The position numbers were made by a program, and so were the translations under genes. A stretch of 64,000 nucleotides of DNA. Source: an uncultured Bryobacteraceae bacterium. Lineage in GTDB: Bacteria; Acidobacteriota; Terriglobia; Bryobacterales; Bryobacteraceae. Below, piece after piece: positions 47,801 to 56,173 of the stretch. The notes under the pieces are model-generated. The model saw nothing but the letters and a program-made list of their open reading frames with translations, searched no databases and had not been told where the DNA came from. Numbering within the stretch: position 1 is the stretch's first letter; each line of letters opens with the position of its first letter. The stretch covers positions 41,014 through 105,013 of the forward strand of contig CAKZUE010000001.1 in the NCBI GenBank assembly GCA_937920635.1. Reading direction: 5' to 3'.

Positions 47801-48010
47801 CTGGAGATACCCCACCTCCCATGCGCCGTCCCCGCCGCTTTGCGTTTCGCGTACCAGTCCGGTCTCCTCGTTCCGGACGGTGATGCGCGCCTCGGGAACC
47901 GCCCCGCCTTGCGGATCCAGGACGAAGCCCCGGAGGGTGGAGAAAGTGGACTGGGCTTCCAGCCCGGCCATGCACAGGGACAGCAAAAGTACGGACGATA
48001 GTATTTTCAT
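44801..48010 (-). CDS. TonB-dependent outer-membrane receptor (carboxypeptidase-regulatory type)
   Basis: A 1069-residue Oar-like receptor. ATG 48010 has AGGGGTG upstream. It has a signal peptide (ILSSVLLLSLCMAGLEAQ) and then a carboxypeptidase-regulatory-like domain (about residues 23-105: LRGFVLDPQGGAVPEARITV, GDGAWEVGYLQPGIYRL). The plug-like region contains NNFTVDGISSRS and NLSGNSAEYSFPAQVTVVSRGG. The long beta-barrel ends ARVEF, a terminal Phe. A clean sigma-70 promoter precedes it. Its partner downstream is a regulator-like protein. The ligand is unknown; polymer uptake is the usual guess. Confidence 0.87.
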   Translation of the reverse strand: MKILSSVLLLSLCMAGLEAQSTFSTLRGFVLDPQGGAVPEARITVRNEETGLVRETQSGGDGAWEVGYLQPGIYRLTAEKTGFQRFEASRVQLYGSGVAVFDIRMSVGDVTTTVTVTAEANLVSAETGQVATIRSRQDYLDTPVNNRGSWDSYVFGFMSFVPGAQPSTSQFNVMFSGTRSGHNNFTVDGISSRSVTFGNVNGPAFPSMESIQEVRTNLSGNSAEYSFPAQVTVVSRGGSNEFHGSAFWYYSTAGLNARPFFSPPNPFGLLHNAGGSISGPVVKQKTFFLTTYEYFEDRTSATLNLNVPSSEIRQGNFSSLTTPVRDPLNGQPFAGNVIPQARLNPAALRIQERFYPLPNFGAPSQLAGNYRDYIKQRQGRNTYDFRVDHKLSDRNTLWLRGSHSRNPDERVAGLLPAAGLRDNLRRTWNAVVSDTHILSPSWINEFRLGLSFQNLPSRGRLMGYDVIQQLGLRGLPPGTPNVPAIPTFNIAGFTVISMSEYRETSDQITQIQNNLSWYRNNHTVKMGLDIWRNLSADHPVAPSAAYGNIQFNGSYSGNPYADFLTGIPRQASRGGAGLWRSRRRNVDWNFFLQDDWKVSPRLTLSAGLRYSINPPYTEAEDRIFNWNPFTNRLVLPNENTTRFLNAAFVASKAVELQLARDAGLPERTLVRTDRNNWSPRLGFAYRITGDGRTVFRGSYGIFYHLHTAQMWNALARGPFTGTETSAPNQIVNGTPLWQLPDLFPANLALGATATIGGIDPDYRNPMMQQWNASLEREQFGIVWRATYLAMKSHGLQIFRNLNQPPPSTIPFTASRRPYPSLGVTNYRENMGNAYYNGLLLVAERRLANGLSFQLGHTWSRNLTDAHFELDDGGRLQDIRNRRADWAEYGTNRRHRFTGTLSFQVPSGAVRPNWLRWAARDWLVASAFVFQTGQWFHPTISGIDPANVGVTGSRPDRLRSGALANPTIDMWFDLTAFERPPNGRFGNSAMHILEGPGTRLWNAGLFRSFPLRERVRLRLEATFTNVTNTPNFGQPATNLANLNTAGRITSTQFIDTAGARTTRLAARVEF

Positions 48011-48029
48011 CAGATTCACCCCTTTGTAG

Positions 48030-48076
48030 GTTATACGGCTGCGCCGGGCGGCAGGCAAGGCTTTTACGGTAAAAGC
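48030..48076 (-). promoter_or_regulatory. Promoter and upstream palindrome of the receptor gene
   Basis: On the minus strand TTGCCT (48053-48058) and TATAAC (48030-48035) are 17 bases apart. Directly upstream of the -35 element lies a 17-base palindrome GCTTTTACGGTAAAAGC (48060-48076), with eight-base arms. ACAGGCCTGT at 48083-48092 is a second palindrome. This placement suits a regulator acting just upstream of the polymerase. Confidence 0.6.
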
Positions 48077-48259
48077 AGATAAACAGGCCTGTAACAAACT
48101 TGCTTTGGGTTGGTTTTCCAGCGATTTCCATCGACACTTTTCGGCCGGCAGCGGCGTTGCATTCACAACATGATCACGATTGCCGCGAAAATCCGGATAC
48201 CGCGGAAAATCCCTACATAAGGTGGGGATTTCAGGCGGCTGCTGCAGCAGCGGCGCTGG

Positions 48260-48493
48260 TCATGGCGATTCTCTTCCCGGCCTCCGGCGCCGCGCGCGCC
48301 ACCAGGGAAGCAACAACACGAGCGCCAGCAGCAGAAACCCGGCGCTGACCACCCAGCGGAACACGGTCAGCCGCCTGCGGTGGCTGCGCATCATGCCACG
48401 GATCGCCAGCAGCGCGAAACCGGCGCTGATCGACAGATACCACAGGCCGTAAAAAGCGGGCCGCCGCGCTGGGTCAGGAAACGGCATCCGCAC
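48260..48493 (-). CDS. Small two-span membrane protein
   Basis: A 77-residue protein (GTG 48493, or ATG 48487 two codons in). Two hydrophobic segments are visible: FYGLWYLSISAGFALLAIRG and VFRWVVSAGFLLLALVLLLP. Both are joined and closed by strongly basic stretches (SHRRRL, RARRRRPGRE), fitting positive-inside topology. It lies alone in a GC-rich space divergent from mutT. No family recognised. Confidence 0.5.
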   Translation of the reverse strand: MRMPFPDPARRPAFYGLWYLSISAGFALLAIRGMMRSHRRRLTVFRWVVSAGFLLLALVLLLPWWRARRRRPGRESP

Positions 48494-48683
48494 CGATTCT
48501 ATGGCGTGCGGGCATCGGAAACAACACAGGAGCCGGGCTGCTGCGCGGACGCGGGCGGCTCTCTGGTGGAATCGCGGCGCGAGCGGACGGGGCGGGCGGG
48601 GCCCCGCGCCGAAAATACCCCGCCCGGCGCCAAGCTAGAATCTGATTGTACAGTTCCGCTCGGTCCTGTCCGACTACACTCCC

Positions 48684-49106
48684 ATGAGCCGCTCCATCAT
48701 CGTCGTGGCCGGTGTGCTGGAATGCGGGGGCCGCCTGCTGATCGGGCAGCGCCTCAAAGGGGACCGGCACGGGCTGAAATGGGAGTTCCCCGGCGGCAAG
48801 GTGGAGCCGGGCGAGACGCCGAAGGATGCCCTGAAGCGGGAGCTGCGCGAGGAACTGGGCATCGACGCGCAGATCGGGCCGGAGATCGCGCGTTACGAGC
48901 AATGCGTCACGGGGCGTCCTCCGCTGGTGCTGCTGTTCCACCGGGTGGAGTCGTATGAAGGCGACCCGCAACCCCGCACCTTTCAGCAGATCCTCTGGGA
49001 GCGGCCGGAGGCGTTGCCGGACTACGACTTCCTGGACGGCGATCTGGACTTCATCCGGCGGCTGGCGCGCGGGCGGGTGCGGCTGACTGGATACCGGTAC
49101 CGTTGA
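48684..49106 (+). CDS. mutT: MutT-type Nudix hydrolase
   Basis: A 140-residue Nudix protein with a complete Nudix box at residues 37-60: GGKVEPGETPKDALKRELRE, then ELGI. The short size, the N-terminal strand VVAGVLECGGRLLIGQR and the TFQQILWERPE segment are those of MutT-like (8-oxo-)dGTP pyrophosphatases that protect against oxidised nucleotides. It stands alone. The next gene is over 400 bases away. Confidence 0.85.
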   Translation: MSRSIIVVAGVLECGGRLLIGQRLKGDRHGLKWEFPGGKVEPGETPKDALKRELREELGIDAQIGPEIARYEQCVTGRPPLVLLFHRVESYEGDPQPRTFQQILWERPEALPDYDFLDGDLDFIRRLARGRVRLTGYRYR

Positions 49107-49522
49107 GCCTGCGCGCGGCCATCGCAGCCGGCGCCGCCCGCATGCCGTCTGAAATCATGCGCCCGCGCACGGAGGCCGGAAGCCGTCAGGATTCCAGCCG
49201 GAGTAAGCCCCCACGACCCTGCGGGACATCCGCATGGATGAAAAGCGGCGCGAGCTGCCCCGCCTGCCCCATGGCGCCGAATCAGGAGCGTCAGCCCTTT
49301 TTTCTATTCACCTGCAGGGTGATTTTCGAGGGAGCGGTCAGCCCCTCCACGCCGCAGGCGAGGGAGCCCGCGTGGGGACCGCTCCTGGCGGGCGCTTCGC
49401 GCCTTCCAGCCGCGGCACGGAGCACGGCATCTGGACACGCCTGCTGCCGGCCCCAGGCGCGGCCTCGTGGGCGGCTGCATGCGCCGCACGGCGCGCCGGG
49501 CGGTTAAGATGAGAGGAAACCC
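49107..49522. other. Intergenic region with a hairpin repeat copy (R4)
   Basis: This 416-base GC-rich stretch carries no convincing gene; the one long frame in it has unnatural Ala/Pro/Arg/Ser composition. On the minus strand 49377-49418 is repeat copy R4, GTGCCGCG - hairpin (stem GGCGC-gaa-GCGCC) - AGCGGTC. A second AGCGGTC-like block lies near 49333. Nothing else is supported. Confidence 0.5.
49377..49418 (-). repeat. Hairpin repeat, copy R4
   Basis: A 42-base minus-strand copy of the R element. It begins GTGCCGCG and ends AGCGGTC. The central hairpin is GGCGC-gaa-GCGCC, different in sequence from the other copies but still able to pair. Confidence 0.55.
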
Positions 49523-51496
49523 GTGGGTGAAATCCGCCATTCCGTCTGCGCTCTGGATTGTCCCGACTGCTGCGCGATTGTGGTCGAGACGGAAAACGGC
49601 CGCGCCGTGCGGCTGAAGGGCGATCCGGCCCATCCCGTCACGCAAGGGTTCCTCTGCCCGAAGGTGGCGCGCTATCTGGAGCGCGAATACCATCCGCAGC
49701 GGCTGCTGCACCCGCTGCGCCGCACTGGCGCCAAGGGCGAGGCGCGGTTCGAAAAAATCTCCTGGGACGCGGCGCTCGACACGATCGCCGCACGGTTGAA
49801 GAGCGCAGCAGCGGAATTCGGCCCGGAGTCGGTGCTGCCCTACAGCTACGGCGGCACACTGGGCTTCCTGCAAGGCGGCTCGATGGACCGGAGGTTCTTT
49901 CACCGGCTGGGCGCATCGCGGCTGGAACGCACGATCTGCGCCTCGGCGGGCGGCGCGGGACTGATGGAAGCATACGGGCGCAGGCTGGGCACGCCGCCAG
50001 AGGATTTCGTCCACGCGCGCTACATCCTCGCCTGGGGCGCCAACATCCTGGCGACCAACGTCCACCTCTGGCCGTTCATCGTCGAGGCGCGGCGGCGCGG
50101 CGCGCGCTTTGTCGTCATCGATCCGGTGCGGACGAAAACGGCGGCGCTGGCCGACTGGCACCTGGCGCCGTATCCGGGCTCGGACCTGGCGCTGGCGCTG
50201 GGCCTGATGCACGTGCTGTACGCGGAGGGGCTGGCGCGAAGACTGGACGGCGATGACAGCCTGCGGGCGCGGGCAGCGGAGTACACGCCTGAGACGGCAG
50301 CGCGGTTGACGGGGATCGAGGCGCACGACATCCGGCGGCTGGCGCGCGAGTACGGCACGATGCGCCCGGCCGTGATCCGGCTGAACTACGGCGTGCAGCG
50401 CAGCGAGCGCGGCGGGCGCGCGGTTCGCGCCATCAGCCTGCTGCCGGCGCTGACCGGCGCCTGGCAGGAGCGCGGCGGCGGGTTTCAGCTCACCACCAGC
50501 GGCGCGTTTCAGGTGAACCGCGAGGCGCTGGAGCGCCCGGATCTCGGCCCGCCGGCGCGCACGGTGAACATGACGCTGCTGGGGCGCGCGCTGACGGAAC
50601 TCGACGGGCCGCCCGTGCAGGCGCTGGTGGTGTACAACTCGAACCCGGCGGCGATCGCGCCGAACCAGGCGGCCGTGCATGCGGGGCTGCGGCGCGAGGA
50701 TCTGTTCACGGTGGTGATCGACCACTTTGTCAACGACACGGCCCGTTTCGCCGACATCGTGCTGCCGGCCACGACGTTTCTCGAACACACCGACCTGTAC
50801 TTCGCTTACGGCCACTACTATCTCCAGCTGGCGCGGCCGGCAGCGGCGCCGCCGGGCGAGTGCAAATCCAATGTTGAGATCTTCCGGTCGCTGGCGCACA
50901 GGATGGGCTTTGACGATCCGTGCTTTGACGATTCCGAAGACGACATGATCCGGCAGGCGCTGGCGTCGGATTCGCCGCATCTGGAGGGGATCACGCTGGA
51001 GCGGCTGGAGCGGGAGCGGTTCGTGCGGCTGAACGTGCCGGAGCTGCCAATGGCGGACGCGCGCCCGAACCTGGATGGCGCGCCGCTCGCGTATGAGCCG
51101 CCGGTGGAAAGCCGGCTGGGAGCGGGCTTCGACGGCCGCTTTCCGCTCGAGCTGGTCAGCTCGAAGGCGCACGACGGGCTGAACTCGTCGTTCGGGATGC
51201 TCGAGCGCGTGCAGGCGGAGACGGCGGCGCTCGAAATGCATCCAGACGATGCGGCGCGGCGGGGGATTCGCGATGGCATGGCGGTGGAAGTGTTCAACGA
51301 CAGAGGCTCGGTGCGGTGCACGGCGCGGGTGGGCGGGACGGTGCGGCCAGGGGTGGTGCGGGCGGCGTCGGGGCGGTGGCCGTCCGAGGCTGGCGGGGCG
51401 AACGTGAACCTGCTGATCGCGGACCGGCTGACCGACATCGGCGGCGGACCAACCTTTTACAATTGCCTGGTGGAGGTGCGCCCGTGCGGATCCTAG
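49523..51496 (+). CDS. Molybdopterin-containing oxidoreductase (DMSO reductase family)
   Basis: A 657-residue cytoplasmic oxidoreductase. GTG 49523 is preceded by GAGAGG. The N-terminal iron-sulfur site has Cys9, Cys13, Cys17 and Cys45 (C-x3-C-x3-C-x27-C) for a 4Fe-4S cluster. Family sites follow: ISWDAALDTIA, CASAGGAGLMEAYG, LAWGANILATN, VIDPVRTKTA, VVYNSNPAAIAPN and DIVLPATTFLEHTD. The C-terminal domain that covers the molybdopterin contains FPLELVSSKAHDGLNSSFG. There is no signal peptide. The next gene, a lipoprotein-like one, overlaps its end. The substrate is not evident. Confidence 0.88.
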   Translation: MGEIRHSVCALDCPDCCAIVVETENGRAVRLKGDPAHPVTQGFLCPKVARYLEREYHPQRLLHPLRRTGAKGEARFEKISWDAALDTIAARLKSAAAEFGPESVLPYSYGGTLGFLQGGSMDRRFFHRLGASRLERTICASAGGAGLMEAYGRRLGTPPEDFVHARYILAWGANILATNVHLWPFIVEARRRGARFVVIDPVRTKTAALADWHLAPYPGSDLALALGLMHVLYAEGLARRLDGDDSLRARAAEYTPETAARLTGIEAHDIRRLAREYGTMRPAVIRLNYGVQRSERGGRAVRAISLLPALTGAWQERGGGFQLTTSGAFQVNREALERPDLGPPARTVNMTLLGRALTELDGPPVQALVVYNSNPAAIAPNQAAVHAGLRREDLFTVVIDHFVNDTARFADIVLPATTFLEHTDLYFAYGHYYLQLARPAAAPPGECKSNVEIFRSLAHRMGFDDPCFDDSEDDMIRQALASDSPHLEGITLERLERERFVRLNVPELPMADARPNLDGAPLAYEPPVESRLGAGFDGRFPLELVSSKAHDGLNSSFGMLERVQAETAALEMHPDDAARRGIRDGMAVEVFNDRGSVRCTARVGGTVRPGVVRAASGRWPSEAGGANVNLLIADRLTDIGGGPTFYNCLVEVRPCGS

Positions 51497-52008
51497 CCGC
51501 AGCCGTGTTGATGCTGGCAACCCTGGGATGCCGGCAGGCGCGCCATCCGCACCCGGAGCTGACGGTGGAAGAGCCGTCGAGGCTGAAATCTGCGATCGAG
51601 GCGACCAACCCTGCCGATGAGGAGCAGCTTCTCGAGGGCTTCTACGATCCGGATCCGGGCGGGTGGCGCTGGACGGGGCAGCAGTTCACAGTCTCGCTGG
51701 GAGTGCCTGAAGAATTGCGGGGGAAGGAGGCGCGGATCGAGTGCGAACTCTGGATCCCGGAGGCGGGCTGGACGGACCTGGCGAAGCTGACGATGACGGC
51801 CCAGACGGCGGACCGGACCCTCGGCCAATGGAGGGCGGCCAAGCCCGGGGCGCAGACGGCCGTGTTCGCCGTGCCGGCGGCGCTGACGGAGGAAGATGCA
51901 ATTCTGGTGGATTTTGTTTTAGACCGGTCCATACCTCCGCGGGGAGAGGAGACACGGCGGCTGGGCGTGGTGGCCACGAAGTTCCGGCTGGTGGCGGCAG
52001 GGCGATGA
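51484..52008 (+). CDS. Lipoprotein-like secreted protein
   Basis: A 174-residue protein from GTG 51484, overlapping the molybdopterin gene by 13 bases, with AGGTG before the start. The N-terminus (LAAAVLMLATLGC) is a signal sequence with a lipobox-like cysteine, although the residue at -3 is not ideal. The mature part looks beta-rich (EEPSRLKSAIEATNPADEE, WTGQQFTVSLGVPEELRGKE, VDFVLDRSIPP). No family recognised. Its stop overlaps the next start (ATGA). Confidence 0.6.
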   Translation: MRILAAAVLMLATLGCRQARHPHPELTVEEPSRLKSAIEATNPADEEQLLEGFYDPDPGGWRWTGQQFTVSLGVPEELRGKEARIECELWIPEAGWTDLAKLTMTAQTADRTLGQWRAAKPGAQTAVFAVPAALTEEDAILVDFVLDRSIPPRGEETRRLGVVATKFRLVAAGR

Positions 52009-53867
52009 GGCGGTTCGGATGGCGTGATGCGTGGCTGGTGCTGCCAGCCGTGGCGCTGATGGCGTGGCTGGACTGGCACGGGCTACGGAGCTGGTTTCAC
52101 CAGGATGATTTTGCGTGGTTGAGCCTGGACGGGCGGGTGCATTCGTTCGCCGGTCTTCTGGATGCGCTGTTCCGGCCGGCGGCGCAGGGCACGGTGCGGG
52201 TGTTCAGCGAGAGGCTGTTTTTCCTCGGGCTGGAGCGGCTGTTCGGGCTGGATCACCGGCCGTTTCATCTGGTGGTGCTGGCGACACAGTGGGCCAATCT
52301 TGTCCTGCTGTGCTGGATCACGCTGCGGGTCACGGGTTCGCGGCTGGCAGCAGCGGCGGCGCCGGTTTTCTGGGCGGCGGGCATCGGGCTGGCGGTGCCG
52401 CTGGCGTGGCTGTCGGCATATAACCAGATCCTGTGCTCGTTCTGCCTGCTGGCGGCGTTTGCGTGCCTGCTGCGGTGGCTGGAGACGGGGCGGCGAAGGT
52501 GGCTGGCGGCGCAGTGGGCGCTGCTCGTGTTCGGCTTCGGAGTGCTGGAGATCATGGTGGTGTATCCGGCGCTGGCGGCCGCCTGGTGCTGGCTCGACAG
52601 GAGGCGGGTGCCGCGCCAGATCTGGTGGATGTGGGGCGCAAGCGCCGTGTTCGCCGCCGCGCACATGCTGCTGATCCCGAAACAGAGCGAAGGGGTGTAC
52701 GCGCGGCACTGGGATTTTTCGATGCTGCGCACATATGGGCAGTACTGGTCGCTGGCGCTGGGCGGCAATCTGGAGCCGGAACATTGGCCGCTGAGCTGGC
52801 TGCCGCGGAGGGCGGTGGCGGCGATTACGGGAATGGCGGCGGCGGCCTGGCTGGCGCTGGCCTGGAGGCGGGGCGAGCGGCTGGCGGTGTTCGGGCTGGC
52901 TTGGTTCACGCTGGCGCTGGCGCCGGTGCTGCCGCTGCGGGACCATGTGTCGGACTACTATCTGGCCGCGCCTTCGATCGGATGGGCCTGGGTCGCCGCG
53001 ACGGCATTGCAGGCGGCCTGGAGCCGGGGCTTGTGGCTGAAGGCGGCTGCGGCTCTGCTGCTGGCGCTGCACCTGATGTATGCAGGGGCGGCGCACCGCG
53101 CGACGGCGGAGTGGCGCTACGAGCGGGGGCTGGAGGCGCGGCATCTGTTCCTGGCGCTGGAGCGGGCCGCGGAGCTGCATCCGGGCAGGCTGATTGTCGT
53201 GTCAGGCATCGACAACGAGTTGTTCTGGGGCGCGTTTTATGATGCGCGCCCGCTGTTGCAGCAGCGGATCTGTCTGGATCCGCGCTCGGCGGCAGCCATC
53301 CAGGCGCCGGCGGGATTCGGCCACACCAGCGAGGCTTTCTGCGCGCCCGCCGGGATCGCCGATGCCGCGCGGGGCAGGCGGCTGGCGGCGTACCGGTGGG
53401 ACCCGGTTGCGCGGCGGTTGCGGGCCGAGGCGCGGCTCTACCGGCACCGGCTGCCGCGGGAGTGGCTCGGCCTGCCGCCGTCGCGGATCGATACCGCCAG
53501 CCAGGCCGATGCGGGGTGGCTGGGCGAGGGCTGGTATCAGGCCGAGGCGGGCGGACGGTGGACCAGCTTGCGCGCGGCGGTGACGATGGCGGCGCCGGAC
53601 CGGGCGGGACGGCATTTGGTGATCCAGGGGTATCGCCCGCTTGAGCCGCCCTCTCCGGCCGTTTGGTTGACTGTCCTGGTGGATGGCGTGGAAGCGGGCC
53701 GCTACGCGCTGCCAAAGGACCGTCCGGATTTCATGGTGGCGGTTCCGTTGCCAGCGCCCGGCGGCGCGGCGGCGATGCGGGTGGAGCTGGCCGTAGACCG
53801 CCCCATCACAGCGCCCGGAGACAGGCGGGTCCTGGGCGTGATGATCTCCCGGTTGGAGTATCGATAG
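52005..53867 (+). CDS. Polytopic membrane glycosyltransferase-like protein
   Basis: A 620-residue inner-membrane protein starting at ATG 52005 (overlap ATGA with the lipoprotein gene). Residues 1-390 contain about ten hydrophobic helices. An early loop has WFHQDDFAWLSL, whose Asp-Asp pair is placed as in GT-C-fold glycosyltransferases such as PMT/ArnT relatives, which use lipid-linked sugar donors. The C-terminal 230 residues are soluble and extracytoplasmic. The substrate and even the transferase activity are inferred only from topology and the acidic loop. Confidence 0.6.
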   Translation: MRRFGWRDAWLVLPAVALMAWLDWHGLRSWFHQDDFAWLSLDGRVHSFAGLLDALFRPAAQGTVRVFSERLFFLGLERLFGLDHRPFHLVVLATQWANLVLLCWITLRVTGSRLAAAAAPVFWAAGIGLAVPLAWLSAYNQILCSFCLLAAFACLLRWLETGRRRWLAAQWALLVFGFGVLEIMVVYPALAAAWCWLDRRRVPRQIWWMWGASAVFAAAHMLLIPKQSEGVYARHWDFSMLRTYGQYWSLALGGNLEPEHWPLSWLPRRAVAAITGMAAAAWLALAWRRGERLAVFGLAWFTLALAPVLPLRDHVSDYYLAAPSIGWAWVAATALQAAWSRGLWLKAAAALLLALHLMYAGAAHRATAEWRYERGLEARHLFLALERAAELHPGRLIVVSGIDNELFWGAFYDARPLLQQRICLDPRSAAAIQAPAGFGHTSEAFCAPAGIADAARGRRLAAYRWDPVARRLRAEARLYRHRLPREWLGLPPSRIDTASQADAGWLGEGWYQAEAGGRWTSLRAAVTMAAPDRAGRHLVIQGYRPLEPPSPAVWLTVLVDGVEAGRYALPKDRPDFMVAVPLPAPGGAAAMRVELAVDRPITAPGDRRVLGVMISRLEYR

Positions 53868-53980
53868 CCGGCAGGAACGAACAAGCCCATTAAATTTCGT
53901 CTTTGTTTGAGAGGATGGCGCGATCTCTGAAACAAATCTGTCGTACTAGCGTCTGTATGGTTACGCTCTAACGATTTTGG

Positions 53981-54009
53981 TTGCGTCTGCCGATAAGGTG
54001 CTGTATTCT
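53981..54009 (+). promoter_or_regulatory. Sigma-70-type promoter upstream of the DksA-like gene
   Basis: TTGCGT (53981-53986), 17 bases, TATTCT (54004-54009) give a convincing promoter in the middle of an unusually AT-rich stretch. Transcription would begin near 54016, about 390 bases before the DksA-like ATG. Confidence 0.6.
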
Positions 54010-54406
54010 TTGAAGCCCGGGAGACCTGAGCGGGTCAGCCGGGACGGCAACGCGCGCGGGATCTTTGAAAGGCGAACGATGGGCGAGGATTTGAAGCGCA
54101 GAGCCACTGCGGGAAGATCCAACCGGCGAGGCGCCCTGGCGGGGGCAGCCTTGACGCCTGCCTGAAATCCACCGCTGGGAGCACAGCGGAGGATGGCCCC
54201 ATAATTGCATAGGTATGGTATTCTAGCGGATTGCCTCTGTCAATGACAGAGGCAGGAGCGGTTCTAGCAGAGTTCTATTAGGGATTACTTATAGTAGAAA
54301 TTATGAGTGCCGGACGCTGAGATCTTGCAACCTGATTCGCTTTGAAGCGTCTACTGGATTGCAGGTCAGAGCGGATCGGAACCAAAACTAGAAGGGAGAT
54401 ACGGCC
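54010..54406 (+). ncRNA. Long structured leader or separate small RNA before the DksA-like gene
   Basis: The region 53868-54406 (540 bases) contains no protein gene. After the promoter three stable hairpins can be drawn by hand: 54016-54043 (CCCGG..GACC with GGTC..CCGGG, a symmetric internal loop), 54172-54189 (CCGCTG with CAGCGG) and 54233-54253 (GCCTCTGTC-aat-GACAGAGGC, nine perfect base pairs). None has a T-run. GGGAG lies before the ATG at 54407. It may be a riboregulator of the downstream gene. No known Rfam-type motif was recognised. Confidence 0.4.
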
Positions 54407-54784
54407 ATGACGAAAACCGAACTCAACAAGTACAAGCAGATCCTGGAAGCCAAGATGGCCGAACTGTCGCAGGCGGTTCGCGAGCGCGATGGAATCGCGA
54501 TCGAGAAGACGCCGGACGCGATTGATGAAGTGCAGCACGCCGCCGAGCGGGAGCTGGCCATCCGCAACCTGGACCGCGAGACGCAGCTTCTGCGCAATGT
54601 CCGGGCGGCATTGCAGCGCATTGCCGATGGCTCCTACGGCATCTGCCTGCGTTGCGACGAAGAGATCAGTGCGAAGCGTCTGAACGCCGTGCCGTGGACG
54701 CCGTACTGCATCTCCTGCCAAGAACACATTGACAAGAGACGCGCCGAGGAAGGCGAGTCGATCGAAGAGCTTCTGGTCGCGTAA
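54407..54784 (+). CDS. DksA/TraR-family zinc-finger protein
   Basis: A 125-residue protein of the DksA/TraR C4-type family, which binds RNA polymerase in the secondary channel and modifies transcription initiation. The N-terminal coiled-coil (about residues 5-70) includes ELNKYKQILEAKMAELSQAV and DEVQHAAERELAIRNL. The zinc site is Cys80, Cys83, Cys101 and Cys104 (CLRC..CISC). ATG 54407 is preceded by GGGAG and by a long untranslated leader. A terminator follows. Confidence 0.92.
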   Translation: MTKTELNKYKQILEAKMAELSQAVRERDGIAIEKTPDAIDEVQHAAERELAIRNLDRETQLLRNVRAALQRIADGSYGICLRCDEEISAKRLNAVPWTPYCISCQEHIDKRRAEEGESIEELLVA

Positions 54785-54814
54785 CCTCCCTTCGTCCGGT
54801 CTCCCACGAAATCC

Positions 54815-54849
54815 GGGGCGCGGGCAAAACCCGCGCCCCTCTTGTTTCT
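54815..54849. terminator. Bidirectional terminator between converging genes
   Basis: A perfect 10-bp stem GGGGCGCGGG (54815-54824) with CCCGCGCCCC (54830-54839) around CAAAA is followed by TCTTGTTT. It lies between the DksA-like gene and the convergent pgeF gene. Confidence 0.75.
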
Positions 54850-54863
54850 GCCTCCTCCCCGGC

Positions 54864-55522
54864 TCAGCCTCCCCGCCGCAGCGCAATCACGGAAAACATC
54901 CTCCCCGCGGCAGCACCATCGCGTCTCCAGGAGTGGAATTGCGCCCCCCCGCAGAAGGTGCAGGCATCGGTGCGGTCGATATGCGTTTCGCGCACACCCG
55001 CTGCACGCAACTGCCTCGAAAGGGCCAGCCGCAGATCGATGCGCGTGCGGCGGTGGAGGTCGTTCCGTTCCGGGAACCAGTTCCGGAATTGCACAGCCAC
55101 CTCGGGACCGACCTCGTAACAGCACGGCCCGATGGCGGGTCCGAGGGCGGCCAGCAGGTCTTCCGGGCGGCTGCCGAAGCGCTCCCCCATCAGGCGCACG
55201 GCTTCGGCGGCGATCCCCTGCACGGCGCCGCGCCAGCCGGCATGAACCGCGGCGATGGCTCGCCGGAAGGGATCCAGCAGCAGCAGGGGCGCGCAGTCGG
55301 CGGTCTTCACCGCCAGACGGGTATCGATGCAGTTGGTGGCCAGACCGTCGGCCTCGATGCCCGGCCGCCACTGCTCGGCGGTGATCACGCGCGCCGAATG
55401 CACCTGTTTCACTTCGAGCCAGGGGCCTGAGGGATGAGCTTCAGCGGTGCCGAAGCAGTGATCGGCGCAGCCGCTTTCCGCCAGCAGAGTGCTGATATAA
55501 GCGCCGTTGGAAGAGAGGATGC

Positions 55523-55526
<4 letters not shown>
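54864..55526 (-). CDS. pgeF: Peptidoglycan editing factor PgeF (laccase-domain protein)
   Basis: A 220-residue member of the YfiH/PgeF family, formerly called polyphenol oxidase, which hydrolyses incorrect peptidoglycan precursors. The metal-binding triad is His43 (KQVHS), Cys78 (TADCAPLLL) and His95 (AVHAGWRG). Other sites are [12 protein letters not shown] and [16 protein letters not shown]. The start is GTG 55526, which overlaps the nuoB stop by four bases (GTGA). The N-terminus is slightly shorter than typical. Confidence 0.9.
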
Positions 55527-56083
<557 letters not shown>

Positions 56084-56173
56084 GAGGTCTCCGTGCTCGT
56101 ATTGTATATCAAGAGGTACGGCTCCGGTTTGCCGTGTTGCGCGCGCCGGCCGGGCTCTGGGATTCTGGAGGCG

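Noticed and set aside
49103..49507. 134-codon frame between mutT and the molybdopterin gene
   Set aside because: Composition is Pro/Ala/Ser/Arg-rich without any protein-like pattern, and it overlaps repeat copy R4.
54016..54210. 6S RNA, SRP RNA or RNase P RNA in the leader of the DksA-like gene
   Set aside because: The ends do not pair as in 6S RNA, and none of the conserved SRP or RNase P core sequences could be found.
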